NCBI GenBank assembly: GCA_039105265.1
Contig: JAPFFF010000042.1
Span: 372,001-436,000, forward strand
Origin: Tritrichomonas musculus
Lineage: Eukaryota > Parabasalia > Tritrichomonadida > Tritrichomonadidae
Reading direction: 5' to 3'
DNA length: 64,000 nucleotides
Part shown: piece by piece, positions 9,328 to 19,290 of the stretch
Position numbering within the stretch: the first letter of the stretch is position 1
How the letters are laid out: every line of letters starts with the position of its first letter
Notes under the pieces: model-generated
What the model was told of the DNA's origin: nothing
Database searches by the model: none
The model's input: the letters and a program-made list of their open reading frames with translations, nothing else
Translations under genes and position numbers: made by a program

Positions 9328-10293
9328 ATGTTTGCATGCCCTGGTGAACCTGATTTTGTATTATATAACGTAAATGGAATGACTTTTAGAGCAACAGAAG
9401 CTGCACTTGCTGGAACTGATCAAGGATTTGTTGAAGAATCTGCTGAAAATTCATATCAATCTTCAATTGATGTTCCATCTTCTTTAGCAGAAAGGGTATT
9501 TGGAAAAAAGAAAGCCAACATTCAAAGTTTACGTAAATCAACAGGTACTCGAATTTCAATTACAGAAGGAACAAACGTTGTCCATTTGATTATATCCGCT
9601 TCATCAAAAGAAAAGCTTGATGCAGCTGTTCAACAGGTTCAATCTCATGTTGATTCAATTAAGGCAGATGAATCGTTTACTCATTTTGTAGCTGTTCCAT
9701 GTACATCTGATCCTTCTTTTACTGATGGAATAAGACGATTTTTGACAATGACAAACAGCTCATCTCCATTACAGCCAATTGCATTTGATAATCTTCATCG
9801 CCTTCATATTACTTTATTAACATTACGTTTAACCTCGCAGGAAATGGTTCAAAAAGCTGGATTAATTATTTGCAAAACTGTTAAAGATTTTGATTGGAAT
9901 GGCGATAAATCAATTGAAATATCAGGTTTGAATGTTTTTGATGGAGGTGAGGATGGCCCACGATTGTTTTATGCTCAACCACGAGGTAGTGACACAAAAA
10001 TAATGCTTAAGGCACTTCAGGAATCAATTGCAACAGCTTTGCGACAAAACAATATACCTATTGTTGAAGTTATTGATATCTTTCATATTACTGTTTTAAG
10101 ACGAAACTGGGTCATTTCTGGCAATTGGGGCGGCCAAAATCAACTTGAAATGGCAGCTGAATTCCAGCTCCCTCCCGCACCTGTAAAACAGATTGCTTTA
10201 TGCCAAAGATATGATTGGCAAACAGGGCAATTCTACGTTAAATGTGCCGAACAGGATTTGGTTACTGTTGAGTCCGAAAATAAGTATGATTAA
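9328..10293 (+). CDS. ASCC1: ASCC1-like protein: KH domain plus 2H phosphoesterase-like domain
   Basis: The 321-residue product combines a KH RNA-binding domain (about residues 48-108; VFGKKKANIQSLRKSTGTRI holds the GxxG-type loop) with an AKAP7/2'-5' RNA ligase-like fold. The latter carries two HxT motifs, HITLL near residue 160 and HITVL near 253. This pairing is the signature of activating signal cointegrator 1 complex subunit 1. In other eukaryotes ASCC1 works with the ASCC3 helicase in alkylation repair and transcription. Both histidine motifs are intact. Length is slightly below the human protein (about 357-400). Confidence 0.85.
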   Translation: MFACPGEPDFVLYNVNGMTFRATEAALAGTDQGFVEESAENSYQSSIDVPSSLAERVFGKKKANIQSLRKSTGTRISITEGTNVVHLIISASSKEKLDAAVQQVQSHVDSIKADESFTHFVAVPCTSDPSFTDGIRRFLTMTNSSSPLQPIAFDNLHRLHITLLTLRLTSQEMVQKAGLIICKTVKDFDWNGDKSIEISGLNVFDGGEDGPRLFYAQPRGSDTKIMLKALQESIATALRQNNIPIVEVIDIFHITVLRRNWVISGNWGGQNQLEMAAEFQLPPAPVKQIALCQRYDWQTGQFYVKCAEQDLVTVESENKYD

Positions 10294-10736
10294 GGCAAAA
10301 AAGCCGAATTTTAATTATATTTTTTTTCATTCTATTACTACTATATATTAAAAATTTCCTTGTTTGAATCATATCTGTTGCTGTAATATGTATTATATAT
10401 ATATATATATATATATATTTCACTTGATACTTTTTTGTTATAAATAATTACGCCATAATCTATTTTATTTGTTTTATTTCAAAAATCTTATTCAGGTTTT
10501 TCAATGAGAGATTAATAGTTTTATTAAAATCCTTTTATCATGCTAATTATTCTTAAATTATTATCAAATAATTATTATTTAGAGAATTTTAATTGAATAT
10601 ACTATATTTATTTATTTTATTTTTATATACAATATGCAATAAATAGGATAATGCTTTTTTGATTTTTGAATAAATAGTTTGAATGTACTTTTTGATAAAA
10701 AATAAATTTTAGTGAAATTTATATATCATTTTTGCT
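10294..10736. other. Intergenic spacer with TA microsatellite and initiator
   Basis: Very AT-rich spacer holding a (TA)n run at about 10394-10418. TCATT at 10726-10730 is placed as an initiator for the following LRR gene. No other structure recognised. Confidence 0.55.
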
Positions 10737-13700
10737 TTGGATAAAGAAACATTTGATTGCGATTTACCCGAACACTACAAAAAACAGATATATGAACTAT
10801 TAAAAAAAAGACAGAGAACGCTTCACTTTGCTATACAAGCCGAAATTCTAATAAATAATCAAAAAGCAAGTACTGCTATTGCTGCTATTTTTGAGCATAT
10901 GCTTGTTATTTTTAAGCAAAGAGAATTCAAAAGACTGGAAATCATTGCAGAAATTCACCAACTAGAGGTTATTTCAATAGAATTAATACACAACTCATCA
11001 ATTATAATTAAAACAAAAGATCAGAAAATAATAATAAATAGCTCAGATGCATTACGACTTTCAAAATATTTCATTCGAAATTTCATATTTTCCACTTTAA
11101 TGACTAGCAGAAGATATAAATTGAAAATTATCTCAAGCAGTTTTAATGATTTCCCACGATATTCTCCGTCAATTTCACCTTCACAGATGATACAATTTAG
11201 CTATAATTCGTTTTGTTCATTTTATGGTGAAAAATATAAGCATCGAATTGTTCGCTTTGTTCATTATTTTCTATTAACAGGAAATCCGATTTTTGATCTA
11301 TCATATATACCATTATCTTTGCTTGATGAATATTTTTTATCTCATTCAACTTTGAATTCATTATTTTCGGCAGTTTTAGATTCAAATTTTTTTTCAGGAA
11401 TTCAATGTAGCAACTCACATATACCACATTTTTTAAATACGTGCGCAAATTTCTTCCTTTATAACACATTTACTTCTGTTTTATCCCTTCCTAACTGTAA
11501 TTTAAAAACTGGCGGAAGCATGATGGCAAACTCAATTCGGAATAACAAAAAAATCAATTTGCAGTATTTAGATCTAAGTAATAATAATATTGAGGATATC
11601 AGAGAATTAGTTGATTCACTCAAATTTTTAAATTCATCACTTTTTTATTTAAATTTAAACGATATTTTTTTAGATCTTGAAACTACTACCGACTTATTTA
11701 ATAACATAATTGAAAATCAAAAGCTTCATTATCTTACCCACATTCTTATCAACAGTTCCACAATAGATTCGCAAATATTATTAAATTTTTCTAATCATAT
11801 TAAGGACATGGTAAAAAAAAATAGAAATATTTTAACTTATCTTGATTTAGGCTCTTTAAATGAAGGATCTGATATATTATTTAAAACTCTAGCAGATTGC
11901 CAGGTTCCTTTAGAATGCTTGAAAATAGCTGGCTCGCATCTTGACAGTGAATCAATTAACCACTTTTACATCTTTCTAAGTAATGCTCCTTTCCTTCAGG
12001 AACTTGATATAAGTAACACAAACTTTGATTTAAATCAAATTGGTATGATTATTAATTTAATTCAAACAAACAGAGATATAAGCTCATTCACACTTCATGT
12101 TAATTCAATGAATTTGAATGGTGAACGTTTACTAACTTTTATTAGCTTTTTTCAAGACCCGAAACTTGTTAAATGGACAGGTATCAGCTTAGAAGATAAT
12201 GATATCAATGATAATGATCTTAATGAACTTATAAAATTGTTTACAAAGATGATTAATCTTTCATGGGTCAATTTATCATGTAATTTTACTTCGTCAATGA
12301 AAAACTTAGATTCACAATTAATCAATCTTCTTTCTATTCCAAGACTTAATTTTATTGGCCTTAGAGGAAATATAAAAAAGAATTTTAAAGGGAAAAAAGA
12401 AAAAACAAAAACAAATGAAAAAAAAAATATTTCAAATGCAGTTTTAATATCATTCATTACAGCCTTGAACAATTTGAATCATCCAATTGGTCTTGATCTT
12501 CGTTTTAATAATTTAAATGACGATTCATTGCTAAAACTAACTGAAGTAGTGAGCAACAACAAAATATCGAAGTTATTATTGGAATGTAACAAAACAAGAG
12601 ATTTTGAGTCATTAATTTCTCTTTGCCGATCAATTGAAAAAAGTAATTCAGTAATCTCATTCAATTTTCCATTAGCTGATTTTCATAATCACTTAAAACC
12701 ATATAAAATGAGAATAAATAAAAATAATATTCATGCGTATCATTTAGAAATGCATCATATTGATAATGCGCGAATTAGATCACTAATGACTGTAATGAAA
12801 AATCAGACTTCATTCGGCTATCATTCATGCCTATCATTTAAACATGTTTCCAAGTTGGACAATTTGATAGATGAATCAATAATTAACTTAAACAATTTTT
12901 TTAAAGGAAAGAAGCCATTTAAGCATTCAATATTTTCAGAAACAATTGGATTACCACTTCCATTTCAACGAGTTAAACAAAAACCATCAGAAGCTACAAA
13001 TGTTCAAAATTATAATAAAATTTTTCAGGAAGGCCCGGGATCATTTTACTATGTTCCTGAACTTCTTATTAAGGAAGACACACCAGAATTTTCCATTCAA
13101 TATAACTCATTATGTTTGAGAAGGCCAGGTGCTTCAACATCATTTCAAATACCTGATTCGATCAGTACGATGATAACTGATTCATTAAGCTCTCTTAATT
13201 CAATCACAAAGCAAACATGCAATCTTATCAAAAAATATCAAAGCAGTTCAATTGTTACTGGTAAGAATCCTAATGATTTTGGCAACTATACAAATAGTCT
13301 GCAAAAACCAATTGCAGGAGATAGTATCATAAAAGGATATATTAGTAAGATACCTAATCAAGATGAAATTATTGAGCATAATAAGCCAAGTAAATTCATG
13401 AGAATTTCATCAGATTCAAATACCGAATCTTTTATAAGAATGCAGCAAAGTTATTCCAATTTTGTTTCAACTTCTAATTCTAGTTCAAGCTCAAATGGAC
13501 AAAACCCAAAGCCCAAAAGTCATGATTCAATTGAAAAAAATCTGAAAAACAATAAAAATCATTCAAACGAAAGCGGGGAAGATGAATTTGAGTATTATGA
13601 ATATATAATTGAAGAAGAAGAAGAAGAAGAGTGTGCAGACGAGATAAAAAATTTATATGAAGAAGAAATAAAGAATCACAAATTAAATACATTTAGTGAT

Positions 13701-14777
13701 AAATATATTGATATTAAAAGAACCAAATGCGATTCAAGCGATAATTTCGCTGATCCTAAAATAAAAAATTTACAAAAAAATAAATATTTTAACAATTATA
13801 GCACAGACGATGATTATTTCATTAGGCCTAAAAGAGATACCCAAAAGAACAAAAATCATAATGATAGCGACAAAGGAAAACCTTTAAATGCTACAGATAC
13901 AAAAAGCTTTCACAAGAACTCTGATGAAAGTGATACCGATAGTGATATTTTTAACAAATTTAAGCAAATAAATCAAAAAGATAAAAGAAATTCTAGAAGC
14001 AGCATATGCAATACTCATTTTATAGATTCAAAAAAAAGTGCAAAAAGAATTCAATACTTTGATGATGATGATACAGATCGAAGTTCCAGTAACAAAAAAG
14101 AAAGGAGTGAACGAAAAAATGAGATTACTGATGATTTTGACACTGATTCTGTTTTTTTTGATATTAAAAAAAGAAAGCAAAATGAAATAAGAAAAGATGC
14201 AACATACAATAATATTTCAAGTCAGAATGACAAAAAAAATATTTTTAAAAGCAGTGATTCGGAAGATATTAAAATAAAAAATGATAAAAGAAAAAAATGT
14301 GAAGATTTTGAATTTAGTGAAACAGATGATGATTTTGTTAATATGGGAAGTAAATATAAAAATAAAGTTAGCAATTCATCCAATATTAATAACCTAAATA
14401 ACAAAAAGAAGAAAGGTATAAAATCTAATGATGAAGACTTGAATACCAAAAGAAAAAATATTTTTGAAAGCAGTTCATCAGATGATTACTTTTTGAGCCG
14501 AAATAGAAAGATAAATAAAAAAGATTCATCCAATTACATTTTAAATGGCAGAAAAAGGGAAAAAAGAGAGAGTTCTTCATCTGATGATTATTTTGCAGAT
14601 AAGAGAAGAAAGAAAAGTGTAAATAGCTTTTCGCATGATAATCTTGCAGATAAAAGAAATAGAAATGCTAGGAAATCAAATACCAACTTTGAAGACAGTT
14701 CAGATGAGAAATATTTTGGAAGTAGCTCCTCAGATAACAATTTTGTAGACGTTAAAAAAAGGAAAAATCATAGATAA
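10737..14777 (+). CDS. Large CARMIL-like leucine-rich-repeat protein with low-complexity tail; start reads TTG
   Basis: A 1346-codon open frame. The first ~130 residues look like the PH-like N-terminus of trichomonad CARMIL-type proteins. Residues ~260-680 are ribonuclease-inhibitor-type LRRs (for example LQYLDLSNNNIEDI). From about 880 on the chain is K/S/N/D-rich, with repeated SSSDDYF and FxSSDSED-like patches that look like casein-kinase-2 sites. In other organisms CARMIL proteins bind capping protein and regulate actin, but no CPI motif was identified here. The homologous N-terminus begins exactly at TTG GAT AAA GAA; a TGA lies eight codons upstream and the first in-frame ATG is only at about 10899. 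An initiator-like TCATT sits just before the TTG. This suggests a mutated or non-AUG start, or a sequence error. Confidence 0.7.
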   Translation: MDKETFDCDLPEHYKKQIYELLKKRQRTLHFAIQAEILINNQKASTAIAAIFEHMLVIFKQREFKRLEIIAEIHQLEVISIELIHNSSIIIKTKDQKIIINSSDALRLSKYFIRNFIFSTLMTSRRYKLKIISSSFNDFPRYSPSISPSQMIQFSYNSFCSFYGEKYKHRIVRFVHYFLLTGNPIFDLSYIPLSLLDEYFLSHSTLNSLFSAVLDSNFFSGIQCSNSHIPHFLNTCANFFLYNTFTSVLSLPNCNLKTGGSMMANSIRNNKKINLQYLDLSNNNIEDIRELVDSLKFLNSSLFYLNLNDIFLDLETTTDLFNNIIENQKLHYLTHILINSSTIDSQILLNFSNHIKDMVKKNRNILTYLDLGSLNEGSDILFKTLADCQVPLECLKIAGSHLDSESINHFYIFLSNAPFLQELDISNTNFDLNQIGMIINLIQTNRDISSFTLHVNSMNLNGERLLTFISFFQDPKLVKWTGISLEDNDINDNDLNELIKLFTKMINLSWVNLSCNFTSSMKNLDSQLINLLSIPRLNFIGLRGNIKKNFKGKKEKTKTNEKKNISNAVLISFITALNNLNHPIGLDLRFNNLNDDSLLKLTEVVSNNKISKLLLECNKTRDFESLISLCRSIEKSNSVISFNFPLADFHNHLKPYKMRINKNNIHAYHLEMHHIDNARIRSLMTVMKNQTSFGYHSCLSFKHVSKLDNLIDESIINLNNFFKGKKPFKHSIFSETIGLPLPFQRVKQKPSEATNVQNYNKIFQEGPGSFYYVPELLIKEDTPEFSIQYNSLCLRRPGASTSFQIPDSISTMITDSLSSLNSITKQTCNLIKKYQSSSIVTGKNPNDFGNYTNSLQKPIAGDSIIKGYISKIPNQDEIIEHNKPSKFMRISSDSNTESFIRMQQSYSNFVSTSNSSSSSNGQNPKPKSHDSIEKNLKNNKNHSNESGEDEFEYYEYIIEEEEEEECADEIKNLYEEEIKNHKLNTFSDKYIDIKRTKCDSSDNFADPKIKNLQKNKYFNNYSTDDDYFIRPKRDTQKNKNHNDSDKGKPLNATDTKSFHKNSDESDTDSDIFNKFKQINQKDKRNSRSSICNTHFIDSKKSAKRIQYFDDDDTDRSSSNKKERSERKNEITDDFDTDSVFFDIKKRKQNEIRKDATYNNISSQNDKKNIFKSSDSEDIKIKNDKRKKCEDFEFSETDDDFVNMGSKYKNKVSNSSNINNLNNKKKKGIKSNDEDLNTKRKNIFESSSSDDYFLSRNRKINKKDSSNYILNGRKREKRESSSSDDYFADKRRKKSVNSFSHDNLADKRNRNARKSNTNFEDSSDEKYFGSSSSDNNFVDVKKRKNHR

Positions 14778-15257
14778 TATGACCCAAATAAAATAAAGAT
14801 TGATGACCAGAATATATAAGAATATTCTAAATCATCAGAGTGTTTAGAGTATTTTTATACCATTTTTTAGTGAACTGCTGACAAATTGCCAGCAAATATC
14901 ACTTTCTCATTTATTTGTTTGTAAAATACTTATTATTTATTTATTAAATATTTTTATTATACAATGAGAGTTTGGTTAACATTTACAATACGCAATATCA
15001 GATATTTTGATTAATAAAAATTAATTTTAATGATTATTGAAATTTGAGCAATTTATATTGATGGCGAATAAATTATCATCGTTTAAACCAGATGAATGAA
15101 AAAAAAATATGAGCAAGATAAATGATTATCAAATCAAGGTTGATGAATTTTTACAAAAAAAAAAGTGCATGATTAAATAAAGATATTTCATTCAATTTAA
15201 ATATATAAATTTTATTTTTTATTTTAAACGGTTTGTGAATAAACGTTCTCCTATTCA
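14778..15257. other. Intergenic spacer
   Basis: AT-rich sequence between two LRR genes. No reading frame, RNA or strong repeat was noticed apart from short A runs near 15100-15165. Confidence 0.5.
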
Positions 15258-16190
15258 ATGAGCGCTAAGTCGGATTGGCCAAAAAAGGCACTTCATTGCC
15301 TTAAGACAAGCTCACGCGTTGATTTAGAAGGTGAACATATCGATGATCTTAGCCGTCTTGGCTCATTAACCCTTATGCGACAACTTAATTTATCATATGT
15401 CCAGATCAGTACTATCGCAGGTCTTAGACCTCAGCCAAATCTCGAAATATTTATCGCTGATGGGTCCCAAATTTCTAATTTCTTTAATTTCAACTCGATT
15501 CCTAATATACGGAGACTTTCATTAATTGGCACACCAGTATCTCGCGACCCACACTTTTTGTTATCAGCACTTATCATTTGTCCAAACTTAACCAGTGTTA
15601 ATGGCAAGATGGTTCCAGCCTCTATTAGGCAAAGAGCGAAGAACTATCCTGAAGTTGGCCGACAATTAATTAATGCTGGATGGATGGCTGAAGCTCAAGT
15701 CCCAACAGATGAAGAACTTGGAAATCTTTGTGATAAATATCAAATTGATAATGGCGAATCAGAAGAACTCCCTCCTGCGGAAGAAGAAGATGATGTCGAT
15801 CATTTCGAAGAAATTCTTGCTAGCTTCTATCAAAAGCATGATAAACTTGTTAGAATTATGAAACAACGCTGCGGATTTCTACCTCCAGAAGAAGAAGAGG
15901 AAGAAGAAGAGGAGGAGGAAGAAGAAGATTATCGAAAAGAACTCGAAATCTCTTCAAATGGAACTGATACAAATATGAACGATTTCAATATCGAAGAAGG
16001 AGAGCAACCTCCTCTTGTGGAAAGGCTTGCAGAAGTTCTTAAAGAAAATGGAATTGAATTTGATGCAAGTGATCTTCATTCTTCAATCTTAACTGCTGTT
16101 CAAGAGTTATGTAACGAAACAGAACAAAAGAAAATGTCTACAATTTTAAATGAGAGTGATAGCATATCCGAAGAGGAAGAAGAAAATTGA
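15258..16190 (+). CDS. Small leucine-rich-repeat protein with acidic C-terminal half
   Basis: The 310-residue product starts with about four SDS22/U2A'-type LRRs (residues ~15-125: VDLEGEHIDDL, LRQLNLSYVQIS, LEIFIADGSQIS, IRRLSLIGTPVS), closed by an LRR cap-like NPNLTSVNG-type segment. The second half is strongly acidic, with an E run near residues 213-228 encoded by GAA/GAG repeats. The layout recalls ANP32/SDS22-like regulators but no specific orthologue can be claimed. TCAATG overlaps the start codon. Confidence 0.65.
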   Translation: MSAKSDWPKKALHCLKTSSRVDLEGEHIDDLSRLGSLTLMRQLNLSYVQISTIAGLRPQPNLEIFIADGSQISNFFNFNSIPNIRRLSLIGTPVSRDPHFLLSALIICPNLTSVNGKMVPASIRQRAKNYPEVGRQLINAGWMAEAQVPTDEELGNLCDKYQIDNGESEELPPAEEEDDVDHFEEILASFYQKHDKLVRIMKQRCGFLPPEEEEEEEEEEEEEDYRKELEISSNGTDTNMNDFNIEEGEQPPLVERLAEVLKENGIEFDASDLHSSILTAVQELCNETEQKKMSTILNESDSISEEEEEN

Positions 16191-16478
16191 ATTTAATAAT
16201 GTATATTTGTTCTTCTTATTCATTTTTGAACTTCCAACCCTATTTTAATGATTAAATTGAAATTTAATTTCCTACGAATTCCTTTTATATATGTATAATA
16301 ATATTCATACTATAGTTTTGATTTATATATATATGTATATAATAATTCAAACTTTCTTTTATAATTTATATAATAATATTATTTGATGTTTAAAAACAAA
16401 AAATGTGTAGTTCAAATAAAACTTGGAATATAAAGTAAATGAGATATAAAGAACATTATCGCAAGTACTTAAATATAA

Positions 16479-18011
16479 TTAAACAACAGATTCGTTAGAT
16501 TCCGTTTGGATCATTTCTAGAATTACATTTTCAATTCTTGCTGATCCAGTGGTGATCGTAATATCTTCACCATCAAAATCGATTGTTACTTTATTATCAC
16601 CCTCGATAAAGGGAAAACGGCATTTAATAGAATTCTCAATTCTTTTAAAATCTTCTGCACCACGTTCTTTTAATTTTTCTGCAAATTTATCTATAGTTGA
16701 TGTGTTTAAAATCGTTTGATGATGAATATCTTGTAATTCAACTCTTTCCCCTTTAATTTCTCCTCCAATACAAGTTAGCATTCCAATTTTTTGCTCGTAT
16801 TTTTTTAATTCTCTTATATCTATCCATCGATATAAATCATCGTTCAAAGAAAAACTGAAATAGCTTGTAAATTCAATATCATGTTGTTGTCCTTGCTGAT
16901 CTGAATTAGAAAAAGTTTTTTGCTGTTGTTCATGGCTCGAAGAAGAAATATTTTGTTGTTGCTCAAGAACATAAAACTTCAAATGTGAATTTTTATTTGT
17001 CTCAAAAAATTGAAGTTGTTTTTGCCAAGATGAATTCATTGTAAAATTACCTTCATCTTCCTTAAAAATTTGGCAGATACAAGTTAAACTGTCATTACAA
17101 TATAGACATATTTTTCTAATTTGTCCAAAATCCATCGTTGGATAAGGTGCAAAATTTATTGACATTTTTGGAATGTTTTGACTAGGATTCGGTATTTCTG
17201 AAACTGAATTAATTGTTGAAAGATCTGAATCAGAAATAGTATGAATTATTTCCATCAATTTCTTAAAAAAATAAGAATAAACATAGAAATCGTATGTGAA
17301 TGATTTTTTGTACCGGAGATAATACATTATTATGTATAAGGAATCATCAGTAAAAGTCGGAATAATAACTTTCATTTTTTCTTTAATCCTACTTTCAATG
17401 AATGAAGATATATCCTTAAGAGATTCTTCTTGATCTTGATTTGATTTTGATGAAGGAAGGAAGCAAACAATATCTAGTAAAGGTGGCATTGTAGGTGGAG
17501 AAAAAGCAGGAGGATTAACACATAACCCAGTTACGACAAACGCTCTAAAAGAAACAAGTTCAGGATCATTTCCCTTTGTTATAAGCCAATTGCAATTTCC
17601 AAGGCCTGTTCCGTTCGGATATGGAGTAATACATATTTCACCATATGAATAGGGCTGATTGAAGATCATTGGAATTATGGAAAGGTTAATAGGAACTTCC
17701 GTATTATTTTCTAGAATTCTTTTAATCTCTTTGATGAAAAGACGGCCAAGGCGATAAACGGCATGCGTACATAGCACCACTCCAGTAAATGTAGGAATTT
17801 GAAATAAAAATTCTGTAAAATAAAAAGATCGTGGATCACTAATCAAAACTATTGAGCATGATTCAATTAAACTAAGCCCAATTGTTTTTTTAAACCATTC
17901 TTTGTTCATTACTCTGGGATTTGGCAATGGTACATTAATCAGAAGAATTTTAGCATCAAGAAATGAGATTATTGTATAAAACTCATGACAACTTGCTTCG
18001 AAAGCAGACAT
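16479..18011 (-). CDS. Integrator subunit 9-like protein (degenerate metallo-beta-lactamase/beta-CASP)
   Basis: The 510-residue product follows the order of motifs of INTS9. SIVLISDPRSFYFTEFLF stands where the active family has HxHxDH. FTGVVLCTHAVYRLGRLFIKE matches the INTS9 segment with TEPTVQIGRLLMEE. GEICITPYPNGTGLGNCNWLI matches VTPLSSGYALGSSNWII. A beta-CASP-like region follows (KVIIPTFTDDSLYII). The zinc-binding histidines are absent, as expected for INTS9, the pseudo-enzyme partner of INTS11 in the Integrator 3'-processing module. CPSF100 is the alternative but fits less well. A Q/S-rich insert lies near residues 350-375. TCATTT at 18015-18020 (minus strand) is a likely initiator. It is head-to-head with the next gene, 34 bases apart. 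Confidence 0.62.
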   Translation of the reverse strand: MSAFEASCHEFYTIISFLDAKILLINVPLPNPRVMNKEWFKKTIGLSLIESCSIVLISDPRSFYFTEFLFQIPTFTGVVLCTHAVYRLGRLFIKEIKRILENNTEVPINLSIIPMIFNQPYSYGEICITPYPNGTGLGNCNWLITKGNDPELVSFRAFVVTGLCVNPPAFSPPTMPPLLDIVCFLPSSKSNQDQEESLKDISSFIESRIKEKMKVIIPTFTDDSLYIIMYYLRYKKSFTYDFYVYSYFFKKLMEIIHTISDSDLSTINSVSEIPNPSQNIPKMSINFAPYPTMDFGQIRKICLYCNDSLTCICQIFKEDEGNFTMNSSWQKQLQFFETNKNSHLKFYVLEQQQNISSSSHEQQQKTFSNSDQQGQQHDIEFTSYFSFSLNDDLYRWIDIRELKKYEQKIGMLTCIGGEIKGERVELQDIHHQTILNTSTIDKFAEKLKERGAEDFKRIENSIKCRFPFIEGDNKVTIDFDGEDITITTGSARIENVILEMIQTESNESVV

Positions 18012-18014
18012 GTG

Positions 18015-18020
18015 AAATGA
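18015..18020 (-). promoter_or_regulatory. Putative initiator (TCATTT) of the INTS9-like gene
   Basis: On the minus strand TCATTTCAC runs directly into the ATG at 18011. The whole gap to the divergent gene is only 34 bases, so both promoters must share this space or overlap the coding regions. Confidence 0.5.
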
Positions 18021-18045
18021 ATAAAATTTCTATATCTAATCTTTG

Positions 18046-19290
18046 ATGAATCAGAACGAAAAAAAACATCAAACTAACAGCGAAAATATGGAAGAACATA
18101 CCACTAAAATGATATCTTATCTTCCTGAAAGTTTTTATTTCCCATTCTTTTTTGATGACTTAAACGAGTTTTATTTTTTCAAAATGCATAGTTATTTTGC
18201 TTCCATTCACAACATGCAAAATTTGAAAAAATCTTATGATGAAGAAAGTCAAAATGTGAGTAATAATATAGATGAAATTACTCAAATTTACAAAGAGAAG
18301 GGTATCCCATTTTCCCCAGCAATCCAAAAACAAATTGAAAATTCGCTGCATGCATTTGAAAAGACGATACCAGATTCAACAGAAGATATTCAATTTACTC
18401 CATTTGATTCTAATGCTGTAAGAGATGGTGATGACAATTTCACTGGTGATCGGACAAAATCAGCAAAATATATTCTCTCACATCAATTCAATATATCAGA
18501 AGCAATTAAGTCCAATAGAGTTAAGTTTGAAAAAATTGCAAAAGGGGGGCCAATTCTTGATCACTTAAGCAATTATAACATAAAAGGCGTTTATATTCCA
18601 CGTTTAGAGGGAGTCGACTTAACTGATGTTATACTTCAAGCATTTATTAGAAATGAATCTCAAAATGATAAGGAAGAAAGTAATAATGAAATTGATGGAG
18701 TAATTTTATCAAATAAAAAGAAAATTTCACAAAATAAAAAAAATAGAAATGAAATTGCTAGCAACATTCACGAGAATTTAAATGAACCAATAAATGAATA
18801 TCATGAAAATAACAATGTGACTGAGAATAAAATCGAAAATGAAGCCAATGATGAAGATGATATCAGGCTCATAGAAAAAATATCTAATGATTATAACTCG
18901 CTTTCCGATGTTCCGTTTATAGTAAAAGATTCACCCGACTTATTTTATATGGCAATGAGCTTTAAAGAGAAAATAGAATTTGAATTAGAGTCTTTAGGAT
19001 TTGATATTTCTTCTGACCAAGACTTAATAATGAAAAATTATTATTATTCGGCCTATAACCATGCTGATATAAAAAAAGTGGATCATGAAATAGAAAGAGC
19101 TAACTTAGCCAAAAATTTATTAAATGATATTATCATTGAGCATTCACACAAAATTGAAGAGCATAATAGAAATCTTGGACTGATTGAATATTTCAATCAA
19201 TATACCTATGTGGGAAGAAAAGGAATCAATGAATCTAATGGAAATCTTACAGAAGAATACGACGAAGACAATGAAGATAAAGATTTTTGA
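18046..19290 (+). CDS. Uncharacterised acidic protein, possibly ADA3-like C-terminus
   Basis: The 414-residue product has no domain I can name firmly. Residues ~140-190 contain a compact conserved-looking part (GGPILDHLSNYNIKGVYIPR). The middle is N/E/K-rich linker. The C-terminal ~90 residues are helical and coiled-coil-like (KEKIEFELESLGFDI..., then HEIERANLAKNLLNDIIIE). That last part recalls the ADA3/NGG1 C-terminal domain of histone acetyltransferase complexes, where a leucine/glycine turn is followed by paired helices, but this is weak. The first ATG of two adjacent codons in frame was taken; the codon before it is TTG. Confidence 0.55.
   Translation: MNQNEKKHQTNSENMEEHTTKMISYLPESFYFPFFFDDLNEFYFFKMHSYFASIHNMQNLKKSYDEESQNVSNNIDEITQIYKEKGIPFSPAIQKQIENSLHAFEKTIPDSTEDIQFTPFDSNAVRDGDDNFTGDRTKSAKYILSHQFNISEAIKSNRVKFEKIAKGGPILDHLSNYNIKGVYIPRLEGVDLTDVILQAFIRNESQNDKEESNNEIDGVILSNKKKISQNKKNRNEIASNIHENLNEPINEYHENNNVTENKIENEANDEDDIRLIEKISNDYNSLSDVPFIVKDSPDLFYMAMSFKEKIEFELESLGFDISSDQDLIMKNYYYSAYNHADIKKVDHEIERANLAKNLLNDIIIEHSHKIEEHNRNLGLIEYFNQYTYVGRKGINESNGNLTEEYDEDNEDKDF

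Noticed and set aside
12152-14449. Minus-strand open frames opposite the large LRR gene, rich in L/F/S
   Set aside because: They reflect the K/N/E-rich codons of the sense strand.
18160-18351. Minus-strand frame within the gene at 18046
   Set aside because: Short shadow frame without features.
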